Shown here: positions 21,149 to 33,200 of the stretch, in pieces
Numbering within the stretch: the stretch's first letter is position 1
Layout: every line of letters starts with the position of its first letter
Assembly (NCBI GenBank): GCA_031002005.1
Contig: CM061914.1
Span: 16,664,148-16,728,147 of the forward strand
DNA: 64,000 bases
Source of the DNA: Vandiemenella viatica
Lineage: Eukaryota; Arthropoda; Insecta; Orthoptera; Morabidae
Direction of reading: 5' to 3'
Made by a program: the position numbers and the translations under genes
Notes under the pieces: generated by a model
What the model was told of the DNA's origin: nothing
Database searches by the model: none
Seen by the model: only the letters and a program-made list of their open reading frames with translations

Positions 21149-23423
21149 CAGGGATGGCCAACCCGCGGCCCGCCGGCGCCGTAGGTAATTTTGTGTCCCG
21201 AGGAGCTGTATCAATATATACGTAACCTTTGACTTTCAATGGCGATATCTACACTGATATTCAACCAAGATGATGTCTCGATTGATCTTGCGAGTTTATA
21301 CTGTAAGGAAGTACAACCGAGCCTTATCACGGCTTAAGTTCCTGTAACTGTCAGCGCGTTAGCGACTCGCCTAACTGATTCTTGGAGCGATTGCGTAGGG
21401 AATTGATCTCCTAGTCCTAGTAGTTAATATTTCCACCCATAGATTAGAGGACGCTCTTTGTATTAATTGTTGTATTTGATTCGAAATGCATTGTCAACAT
21501 TCCATGTGTCTGCTGTACTGTTTTATTTGTGGCGTGTGGACATGATCAACTTTTAAGAACTAGTTTCAGTTTTAGTCGTGTGTATGCAAGTATTATTACT
21601 GTTGAAAATACGTGATATTTCTGTTGTATCTTTACTGAATATGTTCCGGTTATTAGTTTTTTAAAGCGTTGCGATTTTAGCAGTTTCTGGTAAATACTAG
21701 CACTTGAGTTTTATTCATTTCTATTTCTACATCAATTAAATAATGGCTTCAACTAGTAAAACTGTTGGATCAAAAAAGCGAAAAGCTGCAGATGAACTGA
21801 AAAGTTTTCTATATAACGATTTTTTGTAGAATTTAAAATAAAGCCCTTATGCTTAATATGCAAAGAATCTGTTTCTGTATTGAAAGACTAACATGAAATG
21901 GCATTATGAAACTACGCATGCAAATCAGTTTGATGAGTGCCAAGGACAATTTCGATTAGACCAGATAAATGACTTAGAAAAAAAACTTTCTGCACGGCAA
22001 CACATGTTCACTAGCACTGCTGCAGAGTCAACATGCCATGTAAAAGCGAGCTGTGCAGTAGCTTCGATATTAGCCAAGAAATCGAAGTCGTATTCAGATG
22101 GCGAAATGGTGAAGGAATGTTTGGAGAGCATCTTTGAAATTATGTGTCCAGAAAAGAAGAAAGAATTTTAGAAAATAAGCCTCTCTCGTCAAACTATTAC
22201 CAGACGTGTGGAAGACATATTGAAGATAATTTAAGAAGCAGAGCGTCTGATTTCGTATATTATTTTCTAGCATTGGATGAAAGCACAGAACTAACAGATA
22301 ATGCGCAAGTAGCCATTTTCGCAAGAGGTGTTGATGTCCATTTAAACAAAACAGAAGAATTAGCGGCTCTATATCGACTTAAGAGCACCGCAACTGCACG
22401 CTATTTGTTAGTCAATTACAACAACATTAAATCGTTTTTCGTTAAAACGTCACAACTTGTCTGGCGTGACGACGGATGGAGCTCCAGCAATGGTCGGAAA
22501 ACATGAAGGTTTAGTAAAACTGATTGAAAATGAAGCCTGTAAACTTGATAATACCTCATTATTAAATTTTCATTGCATTATTCATCAAAAAAAATCTTTA
22601 AAAATGGATCAAGTCATTTGCGTGGTTTTCAAAATAGTGAATTTCATTACATGGAAGGGGTTGAAGCACCGTCAATTCCAAGAATTCCTCAAGCATTTGG
22701 ATTCTGACTATAATTACCTTACATTTTATACTGAAGTAAAATGGCTGTCCCGTGCAAAAATGTTAAAAATAGTGTTTGATTTGAAGGAAGAGACAATCAT
22801 TCTATGCAAGCAAGTTGAAAAGTATCCCAGAGTTTGAAGACGTGGCTTGGGTTTGTGATTTTGCGTTTCTAGTCGACGTAACTAGCCATTTAAATAACCT
22901 GAACATTTGTCTATAAGGCAAAGACCAATTGGTTAATAATATGTTTGATGTTGTTGCCGCATTTCAAATGAAACTTGGGCTTTGGGAACAACAGTTCAAA
23001 AATAAAAATTTCACTCATTTTTTCACGCTATTATTGCAAGCAGATGTGACATAGGCCATGGCGATTAAATACAGATCATTGATATCAAACTTGAAACTTA
23101 AGTTTAAAAACCCATTTAAAAAAACATCATGTTCTTCTACCTGCATTTTCAACGGCATTCTCCGTGGATACAAATTCATTGCCAGAAATTTGCAAATGGA
23201 ATATTGTGTATTGCAGTGTGACGCAGTGGCCAGCAATGTCAAAAGTCGCATTAAGGTAATTGTATATTTAATACTTCATTACATATGTATATTTCATTTT
23301 AAGTGCGTTTATTCCTTGATATAAATATTAAAGTATTTTTTCCAAGAAAGTAATGCATGCTGCCCGGTAGAGAATTGTAGTTCTAAAATTTGGCCCGGCT
23401 GCTGAAAACGTTGGCCACCTTTG
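21149..23423 (+). mobile_element. hAT element (GTF2IRD2/ZBED-like family), decayed
   Basis: Ends are CAGGGATGGCCAAC (21149) and GTTGGCCACCTTTG (23423): inverted with three differences. The flanking octamers are gtctacat (21141-21148) and gtctacac (23424-23431), an 8-bp duplication with one change. cggcccg motifs lie just inside both ends. It encodes a broken transposase on the plus strand. Confidence 0.88.
21743..23035 (+). pseudogene. hAT transposase, GTF2IRD2/ZBED5-like, frameshifted
   Basis: It starts at ATG 21743 (MASTSKTVGSKKRKA). After a frame change a BED-type finger can be read: FVEFKIKPLCLICKESVSVLK, then MKWHYETTHANQF (C-x-x-C ... H-x-x-x-x-H). Further segments are LALDESTELTDNAQ and RGVDV (22144-22506), then LSGVTTDGAPAMVGK and TEVKWLSRAKML (22457-22837), and EDVAWVCDFAFLVDVTSHLN in a further frame. 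This order matches the GTF2IRD2-like hAT transposases. At least three frameshifts or stops are visible and the C-terminal dimerisation part is missing. Confidence 0.85.
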
Positions 23424-23431
23424 GTCTACAC

Positions 23432-23639
23432 TCTACATCATCCATGTCTGACCCATAGAGACTGTATGCTTTCTATCTTCACTCGTACATATTCTTTCTC
23501 TCACGCCTTTCACAGAAACTTATAAAACACGAAATTATATTTCATATTTGCAATTATTAATACAAATATTCAACAACAATATTTTTAACATCAGCAAAAC
23601 AACATGTAACGGATATTCATATTGTTAAGGTACAAATTT
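23432..23639. other. Unassigned
   Basis: AT-rich flank between the hAT element and the Helitron. No features. Confidence 0.35.
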
Positions 23640-25161
23640 TTAAAAACTCATATATATATATGCGCTCCTAAACTGTTCTTCCGAATACAGTGAAACTTTG
23701 GTGAGTTGTCGAGTTCGCGTCCGGGGTAATTCCAAAGAAATAAAATTTCAAAAACACCACCTCCTCTATATCGTAAAAAAACCTATAGATTTTATTAGAT
23801 TTGTACGGAAATTTGCAAACATATACTTTAAAATAAACAGAAAAACACTGTCTACATTTGAATTTCAAAAACGCACCCCTTTCCCCCTTCCCACCCCTTA
23901 ATTTTTACACAAACCCAAACTTTTCTATCAGATTTCGAAGGAATTTTCACACGCATACTATTAAAAAAATAAAAAAATACTGTAGACATTAGTTTTATAA
24001 AAACCCAATCCCTCTCACCCGTTCTACCCCAAAACCACCCCCTCTTCCCCCCCTGCACCCCATATTTTTTAAAAAAATCTCAGATTTTATCTTATTTTGA
24101 TGGAAATTGGCACTCATATACTTTAAGACAAACAGAAAAATACTGCCTACATATGGTTTCAAAAAACACAACCCTTCTTCCCCAAAACACCCCATAATTT
24201 AAACAACCCAACAAATTTTATCCGATCTGTATGGAAATTTACACATGTGTACTGTAAAACAAATAGAAAAATACCGTCTAGATTTGGTTTCTAAAAATGC
24301 ATCCCGTCTCCCCCCTTCCCACCCCTTAATTTCTACATAAACCCACACTTTTTATCCGATTTCGATGGAACTTTGTACACGTATACTTTTAAAAAAAAAT
24401 AGAAAAATACTATAGACATTCGTTTTACCAAAACCCAGTCCCCTCTCACCTTTTCCACCCCAAAAACCACCCCCTCTTCCCTCAAACTCCCCATAAATTA
24501 AGAAAACCTACAGATTTTATCCAATTTTGATGGAAATTTGCACACATATACTTTAAAACAAACAGAAAAATACTGTCTACATATGGATTCCAAAAAGGCA
24601 AACCCTTCGTCCCCTTTACATCCCCTTAATTTTTTGCCACTGTGTCATATATAAAGGTACAGTTTTTACCCGATTTTGAAGGAACTTTAACACACGTATA
24701 CTTTAAAACAAGCAGAAAAATACTATGTAAATTTGGTTAGCCTAATCCCATCCCACCCCTCTTCCCGTTTTACCCCCCCTTCCTTCTTAATTTTCAATGA
24801 TATTTATCAAAATCCCCAAATTTTTATTCGATTATTATGAAACTCTGTTGAGTTGTAGAGAGTACGTCTGGGATGGTTCCTGAAAAAAATAAATAAAAAA
24901 CAAACCCCTCCATCCCTATAATTAAACAAACCCATAGAATTAATCAGATTTCCACCAAAATTTGTAACATATGGTATCCAAAAAATGCAACAATTTTTCC
25001 CTTTAAACCCCTTAATGTTTTACCAATATACCTTATATAAAGCCAGTTTTTTCCCCGATTTTTAAGGAACTTTGCACACATAAATAAACTGAAAAATACT
25101 GTCTACATTTGGTTTGCCTAAACCAAGTCTAGCAATAGCGAAGCATTGCCGGGTCAGCTAG
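23640..25161 (+). mobile_element. Non-autonomous Helitron with internal tandem repeats, 5' end unclear
   Basis: The 3' end is diagnostic: hairpin GCAAT-agcgaagc-ATTGC (25132-25149), eight bases, then terminal CTAG at 25158-25161 followed by host T. The interior is about ten degenerate copies of a ~130-190-bp unit with acacgtatactttaaaacaaacagaaaaatactgtctacattt and runs of ccacccc. The internal ggtgagttgtcgagt motif also occurs in the Helitron at 30.8-31.9 kb. I find no clear 5' TC terminus, so it may be 5'-truncated. No Rep/helicase coding region is present. Confidence 0.8.
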
Positions 25162-25171
25162 TGTATATATA

Positions 25172-26030
25172 CAGGGCGTTCGCCGGGAAACGCAACCCAC
25201 TGTTAGCGCTACAAGGAAGAAACTGCTCCCGGCGAGCGAGCGCTCAGTTTCCGGCATTGTTCGACCGTCGGCCGCGGACTATTTCATAATAATTACGCTT
25301 CATAAACGTCATAAACTTGTGTGCTAAGCATTTAAATGTGACGTAATTCATTAGCTTACCTTATAAAAGATGCTGGAAGTGTTTGACCCTCTTGTGTAAT
25401 GCACATTTCACATCTTCTGAACATATTTCGAGACACACGCTGCCCTAACTGACTTAATGATTTTTTGGGTGACTGTTCTAGTCGAAAAGCGATATCGTCA
25501 ATTTTCTCCTCTGTGAGAATACGGTTTGACCGACAGTCTCTTTTTGTTAAAAAATGAACCCGTTTCTCTTACTTTTTTAACCAGACGCAGAATTGTTGAT
25601 TTAGCTGGCAGTAAAGCGCCAGGATATTCGCGACGAAATTTACTGCGACACTTTTTAAAACGACTTCTTCTTCACATATGTATCGTAGAGAAATATTCTT
25701 TGTTGCAAACTGTAACGTACCATAATTTTACTCACACTCAAACACGGTACAGATTAGTAAGAGTATGAAGCCCCAAACCAGCCAAACCGCAAAGAAACGT
25801 TTATTCACAACACTGATTAATAAGAGACTGAAGTCACAAACTATCTACAATGCAAAAGAAAACCGTTCTTAACAATGTAAGGGTAACTGCAATGCACTGT
25901 TGGGGCAGCGGAGGTGTTAAACAGTGCGGTGATTCACGGTGCCGTGTGGCGGAAACTGCTGGCTTGACTGACCGAGCAAGTTGCCGACGGCAACAGACTG
26001 GGAGGGTAGCGTTTTCCGGCGAACGCCCTG
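25172..26030 (-). mobile_element. Decayed mariner/IS630-type element with 27-bp TIRs
   Basis: The 859-bp element begins CAGGGCGTTCGCCGGGAAAC and ends with the inverse CAGGGCGTTCGCCGGAAAAC (two differences over 27 bp), flanked by TA. On the minus strand from ATG 25723 it reads LQQRIFLYDTYVKKKSF, then after a one-base shift KFRREYPG, PAKSTILRLVKKVRETGSF and NKKR. This is the N-terminal helix-turn-helix found in an insect mariner-related transposase group (DUF4817-like). The catalytic domain is gone, so it is non-autonomous. Confidence 0.8.
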
Positions 26031-26039
26031 TATATATAT

Positions 26040-26400
26040 ACGCGTGTGTCTCTATATTTCACGTTTCAACCACCACTATCTAGTACAGATCACTGGTGTT
26101 TGTGTGTGGTAGTAGAATGATGTTTCCTATTGTTCACAACGTTGGCCGAAAGCCGATAGCTGTCGGGTCTGGGAGACTGGTGGATAAAATTGGTCGATGC
26201 AGGGCATGTTCATATTGCTATCAAAGACGTGTGTGTCCCTATAATTCTCTTTATTACCATAACTACATAGCACAGGCCAATGGTGTTTCGATTTTGTATT
26301 AACATGGAGTATCCCATGGTTTACTATGGTGATTGTATGCCGGTAACTGTGGGGGTGTAGGAAATATAGTGGTTGAAATTGGTCGGAAAGGGACATTTTC
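26040..26400 (-). repeat. ~189-bp repeat family, inverse copies
   Basis: It contains gtttgtgtgtggtagtag (26099) and cacaacgttggccga (26138), the reverse complement of motifs at 14.10-14.17 kb, and ends with ctgtgggggtgtaggaaatatagtggttga. About two diverged units are present. It lies immediately beyond the mariner-type element. Confidence 0.7.
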
Positions 26401-26663
26401 GTATTTCGGCCGAACGGGGAAATGAACCCGCGTCTTTTCGAATGCCACGTCAGATCATTACCTCTTATGACAGATGTGAGTACGAAAAGGTCGAAGCGTG
26501 TATCATATCAGACGAGACACATTAAAAGAAATATTAGTTTTATGCAACGCAGATGAGGAGAGAAATTATACGTCACACTAGTAAATCGCTGCTGTTAATT
26601 ACGGCGTCAGTGGGTGTAATATTTGCGTTATGAATAAGACATGAGAGAGAAACGGGGAGGCAA

Positions 26664-26880
26664 AACGAGCGCGGTAAGAGAACGGTAACGCTCTGGCCTC
26701 GCATTCTGGAGGTGGAGAGTTCGAATCCCCTTCCAGGCATCCAGATTTAGGTTTTCAGTGATTTCCCCAAATTCGTGTACACGAATGCCGGGATGCTTCC
26801 TTGAAAAGGGCATGGCCGAATTCCTTCCCATTACTTGTCTGCAGTCCTTTCCTCAACGTCGGCAAGGTGTAAAACCATAA
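26664..26880 (+). mobile_element. SINE with tRNA-like head
   Basis: The head aacggtaacgctctggcctcgcattctgg leads to the B box agttcgaatcccc, then the family core (catccagattt, atgccgggatgcttcc, gcatggccgaattcc). The tail (aacgtcggcaaggtgtaaaacc, then A-rich) differs from the copy at 0.72 kb, so it is another subfamily. I see no clear target-site duplication. Confidence 0.75.
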
Positions 26881-27216
26881 GAAAAAATCCCTATGTTGGA
26901 CGGGTGACCATAATCATTGTAGCATGCTCTACGGAAAGGTTTAGGATTAAGAGCTCAATCTGATGAACGAGGTCGGAATTAGCTAACTATGTGTCCAGTG
27001 CCGAACATAGTAACTGTGGGTTAGTGGCCTCGGGCTATTTACTGTACTGTATTGTATTGTCTGACGGTTGTTGTCGGCTGGGTATTGTTTTATGAATGCA
27101 GGCCCATAACTCATGGAGATGGGGTCAGTTTGCGAGGCTTCCAGCCGTGTCCGCTATCAGCACTTCCTGCTGTCCTGCGCGACACGGGACACCGCGAGTC
27201 GACCACAGCAGACGAC
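26881..27216 (+). other. Presumed upstream/5' UTR region of the peptide gene
   Basis: From about 27100 the DNA becomes GC-rich up to the ATG at 27217. A possible splice acceptor (tgttttatgaatgcag, ending at 27101) would make a 5' UTR exon start there; otherwise transcription begins nearby. I see no clear TATA box. The rest (26881-27090) is unassigned. Confidence 0.3.
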
Positions 27217-30200
27217 ATGGACGGCGCGACTCTGCGGCTGCTACTGCTGTCAGCTGCTGCCCTGGGCGCTGTCTCGGTGAGGAAGCTACACCATTTACTC
27301 GCCATTACACACCAGGCACTAACAAACCGTTCTCTTACTTTATCGTTACTATTACTGAGTTCATCCCACCTTCTATTGATTGCCAAGAAACCGCGTAATT
27401 CATTGCCTAGACGATATGCTGTTTGATAGCTTCTAGTTCCTTCTTTCAAGCTCCTACACTCTCCTCTTTCGAGAGTCGTCCTTATTCTCTTTCGTACATG
27501 CTATTATTTATCGTGAAATCAAAACTCAGGACGACTGCGCTTTGTTACAACACCATATTATGAGAATTCCGTGTCGTAAAAACTAGCTTAAACGCTAAAA
27601 AGTACCAAGTCATGCGGTTGAGTAAAAAGGTGACACCATTTAGCTCTGAATATACAATTAATGGTACTGTCTTACAACGGTAGACTCCACTAAATACTTA
27701 GGGGTAACAATTCGTAATAATTTGTCGTGGAATTAGCATATCGATAAGGTAATTGGGAAACCAAATCGTATGCTTCGATTTCTAGATCGTAATTTAAAAC
27801 AATGCACTCCATAAGTTAAATCGATTGCATACAAGTCACTAGTGCGTCCTCACTTCGGATATTGTTGTTCTGTATGGACCCCCTTCTAAAGGGATTAATT
27901 GAGGCATTAGACAAGGTTCAAAGAAGAGCCGCCCGATTCGTGAAAGGTATATATAGTTGAAGGTAAAGCGTAAGTGCGATGTTGAAGGAGTTAGTTTGGG
28001 AAGACCTGGAACACCGAAGGCTTTCCTCTCGACAGAAGCTAATTGAATAATTCACGATTGACGTATTTGGGAATGACAGCAAACAAGTATTGCTGCGCAG
28101 GAATGACCGCGAAAATAAGATGAGAGAAATCAGGGCTACAACCGATTCATTTCTGCACTCATTTTTTCAAAGAGCGTTTAGGGAGTGGACTAGAAAGAAA
28201 TTACCTGGCGAGTAAACTTAAAATCTTAGAGGAGTAGCTCTCTATAAAGCAATTCGGCCACCCTGATCTGGTTTTCCCGAATCACTTCAGACCAATGCCG
28301 GGATAGCCCCTAACAATACACCACGGGTGCCTGCTACCATATCCCGTGTATCCCTTCCAAACTATTACCCTGTCAGATAGGTGCAATCCACCCTCCACCA
28401 CCCATTTTTAGTGAATCGTGGATTAATAATAACATTAAATCTTCGCATAGATTCATTACCTTCATAATTCTCATTCTGAACACTTTTTGAGGTGAATACC
28501 TCTATGAACTCAACTCGGCTATCTTGTTACCAAAACAGTTTGTTAGGCTTTAAAATTAATAATAGTAAATGTTCGCATAGATTCATTATCTTCATTATTT
28601 TCATTTTGAACACTTTTTGAGGTGAATACCTCTATAAACTCAACTCGGCGTTCTTGTCACCAAACATTTCGTTAGGCTTTGAAAGTAATAATAGTAAATG
28701 TTCCTATAGATTCATTATTTTAATTCTGAACACTTTTTGAAATCAATACCTCCATGAACTCAACACGGCGTTCTTGTTACCAAACAGTTCGTTAGGCCAT
28801 GAAAGCTTTTTGATCAGAGATTAATGTATGGTACGTAATCCACATGTCCCAAGCGCCGAGGTTCTGTCGCTCGAGTGTTTCGCGGAGCCACAACTCTCGG
28901 GTCTCGCATTCGGGAGGTCGCGGGTTCGCATGCCAGTGTGGCCATCCAGATTTCTGTTTCCACGGTACCTCATAATCCTGGAGTGGTTCCTCCAAAAGGC
29001 CATTTTATTCCCAAAATATCTCCCGTCTCTAGTGACCTCGACGTCGACTAGCCGTAAGGCCAGAAGAGGGGAAAAGGAAACAGAATTTCAGGTCGCTTTG
29101 GATGAACACTGTGAACAGATGTGCTAACTCATCCTTCCAACACAAGTGTCAGTGCACAGCCACGCTATCTAATCCCTGTTTATTTCTTCGATTATTACAA
29201 TCGTTCAGCGACGATTCGCTTTACTAATTGGAGTGAGCTAAAAGTAGTTAAATAAGATGCAGAATTTTTTAAAAATAGAAACATTAAAACCGTTGAACGA
29301 TGAAGAACTTTGCTAACTCATTACATTAATTATCCATCTAATAGAGAAGATGCTGAGTGATGCGGTTGATGATTCTTGTAGGTCTGTGGGATAATAAACG
29401 ACTCGTGGCACTCAGCAGGGCGATGGCAGAGACGTCGCGCTCGGTCGTGAATACACTGCGCGGCAGCTGGCGACCGCGGAGCGTCGGCGAAGACGCGCAG
29501 GATTTTGTTTTGTTGATCCTGTTGGCACCAGCACCTCCTTTGCTGGACACGCTTATGTCAGTAGCGGTAGATTAAGGCAGTGTAGAGGAGGATAGTGATG
29601 TTGTTTTTGAGAGAAGACTTCCCGTTGATAAGACGATATAGTTTACTGAGACGCTAATAAGCGAGGGTGATTTCGAAACTGTGGGCGTTCCAGGTGCGTC
29701 GGCGGTCCCAGGTCTCGTCGGGGCGTTTCCATGGTACAGGTGTGTCGTTGATGACAATCGGAGTTGGTAGAGCAGGGCGTCGGAGGGTGAAGATCATTGT
29801 TTCTCACTAACGAGGGGACCTTACGGTCTCGGAAACTCAGTTCGGGATGAGACTTCGCGGGTTAATAGTGTACTATAAGTGTGCCCAACCAGTAAAGTAG
29901 TAAACCGCGCTACACAGGTTTTACGCGCAGCTCATATACTGGTCTATTTGTACGCATGCCTAACAGCGAATTGGCTGAGTCTGTAGCGAACTCGCTTGCC
30001 GCGAGGGGGATCTGGAGTAGGTGCTACCTAAGATAACTTTAATTTACTCTCAATATAAAAAAGCCATAAGTCTAATCAATAAGAGCTATTAATTTAAGTA
30101 TGAAACATAAAGAGAATAAAAATTAAACATTTATAAAATCTTATAACTACACAGAACCAAACCAGTAGGTATGCAATGTTTTATGTGTGTTATGATGTCA

Positions 30201-33200
30201 GGACACTGGTGAACGGATTGGTGCTCTGTGATTAAAGCGCTTGATTTTAGGATTCAATGTCCTGGATTCAAATCACGGGGGAAGGGCCCAGAATATTAAG
30301 AGATGCAATTTGTCTGGACGTTCCGTTTTTGAGATTCCATGTCCACCGACGACAGAAGCAAAATACGAAGCAAATCGAAATTAGTGTCAACATATCGAAA
30401 GACTACACGAATCATATTTACTAGTTGTTTACTTTAAAACTGGTTTGAGGGGTCGTGAGAATGTCAACATGCTCTAGAGAATAGTATTCGTTGATAACAC
30501 ATAAGTTGTGTTTGAGAGTGACACGTATGAAGGCCGTGTCAGATATACTGGGTGTTGGCTTGCGCACGATGTGACTCATGCATATTGAATATAAGAGCTG
30601 GAAGGGGTGGAAAGAAGGACTTAAATTTGTTTGTGGTACTACCTTAGCTCCCAGTCTGTAACTGATATGGTAGAACTGAGTTGGGAGTCAGAGTTGAAGA
30701 GATTACTGGGAGTCTATAAGAAATATTCTGACAATAATGCTAGGATGAAAATTTAAGTTGTATAAGGAAGAAAAAAGATGGTCATCACATCTATAATATA
30801 AAAATGAATCGCAAAATGTGTTGGTAAGCGCATAACTCAACAACGCCTGGACCAATTTGGCCAATTTTTTAAAAAAAAATGTTCGTTGGAGTTCAAGGAT
30901 GGTTTTTACGGCGAGAACTATTCGAATAATTGCCGGAAAAACCCTTAAAACAGCCCTTTTCTTTTTCCAACCCTAAAAATCAATGTTTGTGGGTTTGTTC
31001 GTCTTCTATGCATTCCTATACCATTTGTCAGATTGCAATGAAACTTTGGAGAGTTTTCGAGTGTGCGTCTGCGAAGGTTCCTGTGAAAAAAAATTTCCAA
31101 AAAGTCACCCCCTATTCCCCATAACACCCCATAATTTAGGCAAAACCACATTTTTTATCCGATTTAGATAGGAATTTGTACACTTATACTTTAAAAGAAA
31201 CATAAAAATACTGCCAACATATGGTTTCCAAATAGTCATCCCCTCTCCCCCTTTCCACCCCAATTACGTTTTTACCCCATAATTTAGGCAAACCACATTT
31301 TTTATCCGATTTAGATAAGAATTTGTACACTTATACTTTAAAACAAAGAGAAAAATACTGCCTTCGTATGGTTTCCGAATATTCATCCCCTCTCCCCCTT
31401 TCCACCCCCATTACGTTTTTACCCCATAATTTAGGCAAACCAAGAATCTGTACACTTATACTTTAAAAAAGAGAGAGAAATACTGTACACATTAATTTCA
31501 CAAAAACCCAATCCCTCTCCTCTCTTTCCACCACCTTAATTACCCCCTCTTTCCCATAACACTCCATAATTTAAACAAACCCGCAAACCGTTCGTCCGTT
31601 TACGGTGAAGCTTTGGTGAGTTGTCGACGGGATGACGGAGAAGGTTCCTGTCAAAAAAAATTAAAAAACCCACCCCTCCTCCCCATAATTTAGATAAACC
31701 ACATATTTCATCAGATTCCAATGGGAATTTGCACACTTATACTTTCAAGCAAACAGAAAAATACTGCCTGCAAATGTTTTCCAAAGCGCATCCCCTCTCA
31801 CCCTTTCCAACTGGAAATGAATGAAACAGCAGTTTAAAATTTATATGTAAATATTTTTCATTTAATCTATGTGCCTACTCAAGTCCAGCAATAGTGAAGC
31901 ATTGCCGGGTCAGCTAGTTAATAATAATTATTTCAGCCAATCTTCATCTTCTTCTGGTTCCTATCCGTTCCGAATGTCGGCAACCATTTTGGCGGTCTTG
32001 TCTCTGCTGGTTTATGCTCGGATTAACTCAGTAGTTGTCTTGGAGGTCCATGTTCTCAGAATTTTTAACCAAGAAGTTCTTTTTCGACCAGCACTTATCT
32101 TTCCTGGTATTTTCCCCTGGAGAACAGACTGCAGGAGTTCATAACGGCTATTATTCCTCAAGATGTGGCCAAGGTACTGAAGCTTCTGTGTTTTTATGGT
32201 GGTCAGTATTTCGATACCTTTTTTTCATTTTACGGAGCACTTCAGCATTTGTGGTGTGGTCTGTCCGTGGTATTCTGAACATTCTTCGATATAGCCTCAT
32301 TTCAAAAGCTTCTAACCTTTTACTGATAGTTTCTGTTAATGTCCACGTTTCAACGCCATACAGGAGGACAGAGAACACATAGCAGCGCAGGAGTCTCATC
32401 TTCGTGGGAATTAATAAATTACGACTTTTAAAAAGATTTTTCATTTTATTGAAAGTGACTTCATCAGATGGATCCCATTGGCTGTTTACTGTGGTGCCAA
32501 GATACGTATAACTTTATACACATTCAATGGTCTTCTGGTTAATCATAATCTGGCATTGGGAGTTGTTGTTTTTGTCAATGATCATTACTTTTGTCTTATT
32601 TATATTAATGTCAAGTCCGTATTCGTGGCTGCTTTGTGATACTCTATCTATAAGATACTGTAAGCTTTCCTGACTGTCTGTAAAAATGACTGTGTCATCT
32701 GCGTAGCTAATGTTGTTTATCCAGTTTCCATTCAACAGCACTCCCATCTCCACATCACTCAACGCCTCCCTAAAGATATACTCTGAGTAGATATTAAATA
32801 ATAAGGGGGAAAGGATACAACCTTCTCTTACACCACGAAGAATTTTTACTTCATTCGTGTTTTCTCCCTTCAGTCTCACAGGAGCAGATTGGTTCCAGTA
32901 CAGATTAACAATAATTCTTAGGTCTTTGTCATCTACAAGACAATAGGAATTGTTTTCACTTGTAAATGAGGACTAAATTACCAATGAGGCTCCTGGACGA
33001 TTCGTATTTCGAACTGCTGAAGTATGACAGACAGCAAGACGGAGCGTGAAGGTGAGCGGTAGCGCTCTGGCGTCGCATTCGGCAGGACGCTGGTTCGAAT
33101 CCCCCTCCGGTCCGGCCATCCATATTTCGGTTTTCGAAGTGACTCCAGGTGAACGCGCGGTTCGTTGTTCCAGAACGCCATGATCGAATTGCTTCCCGCC

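Noticed and set aside
27111..27449. 112-codon minus-strand frame over exon 1
   Set aside because: It is the antisense of the GC-rich exon and has no recognisable protein features.
29338..29757. GC-rich patch with frames on both strands as a host exon
   Set aside because: No consistent splice sites, no polyadenylation signal and no recognisable residues.
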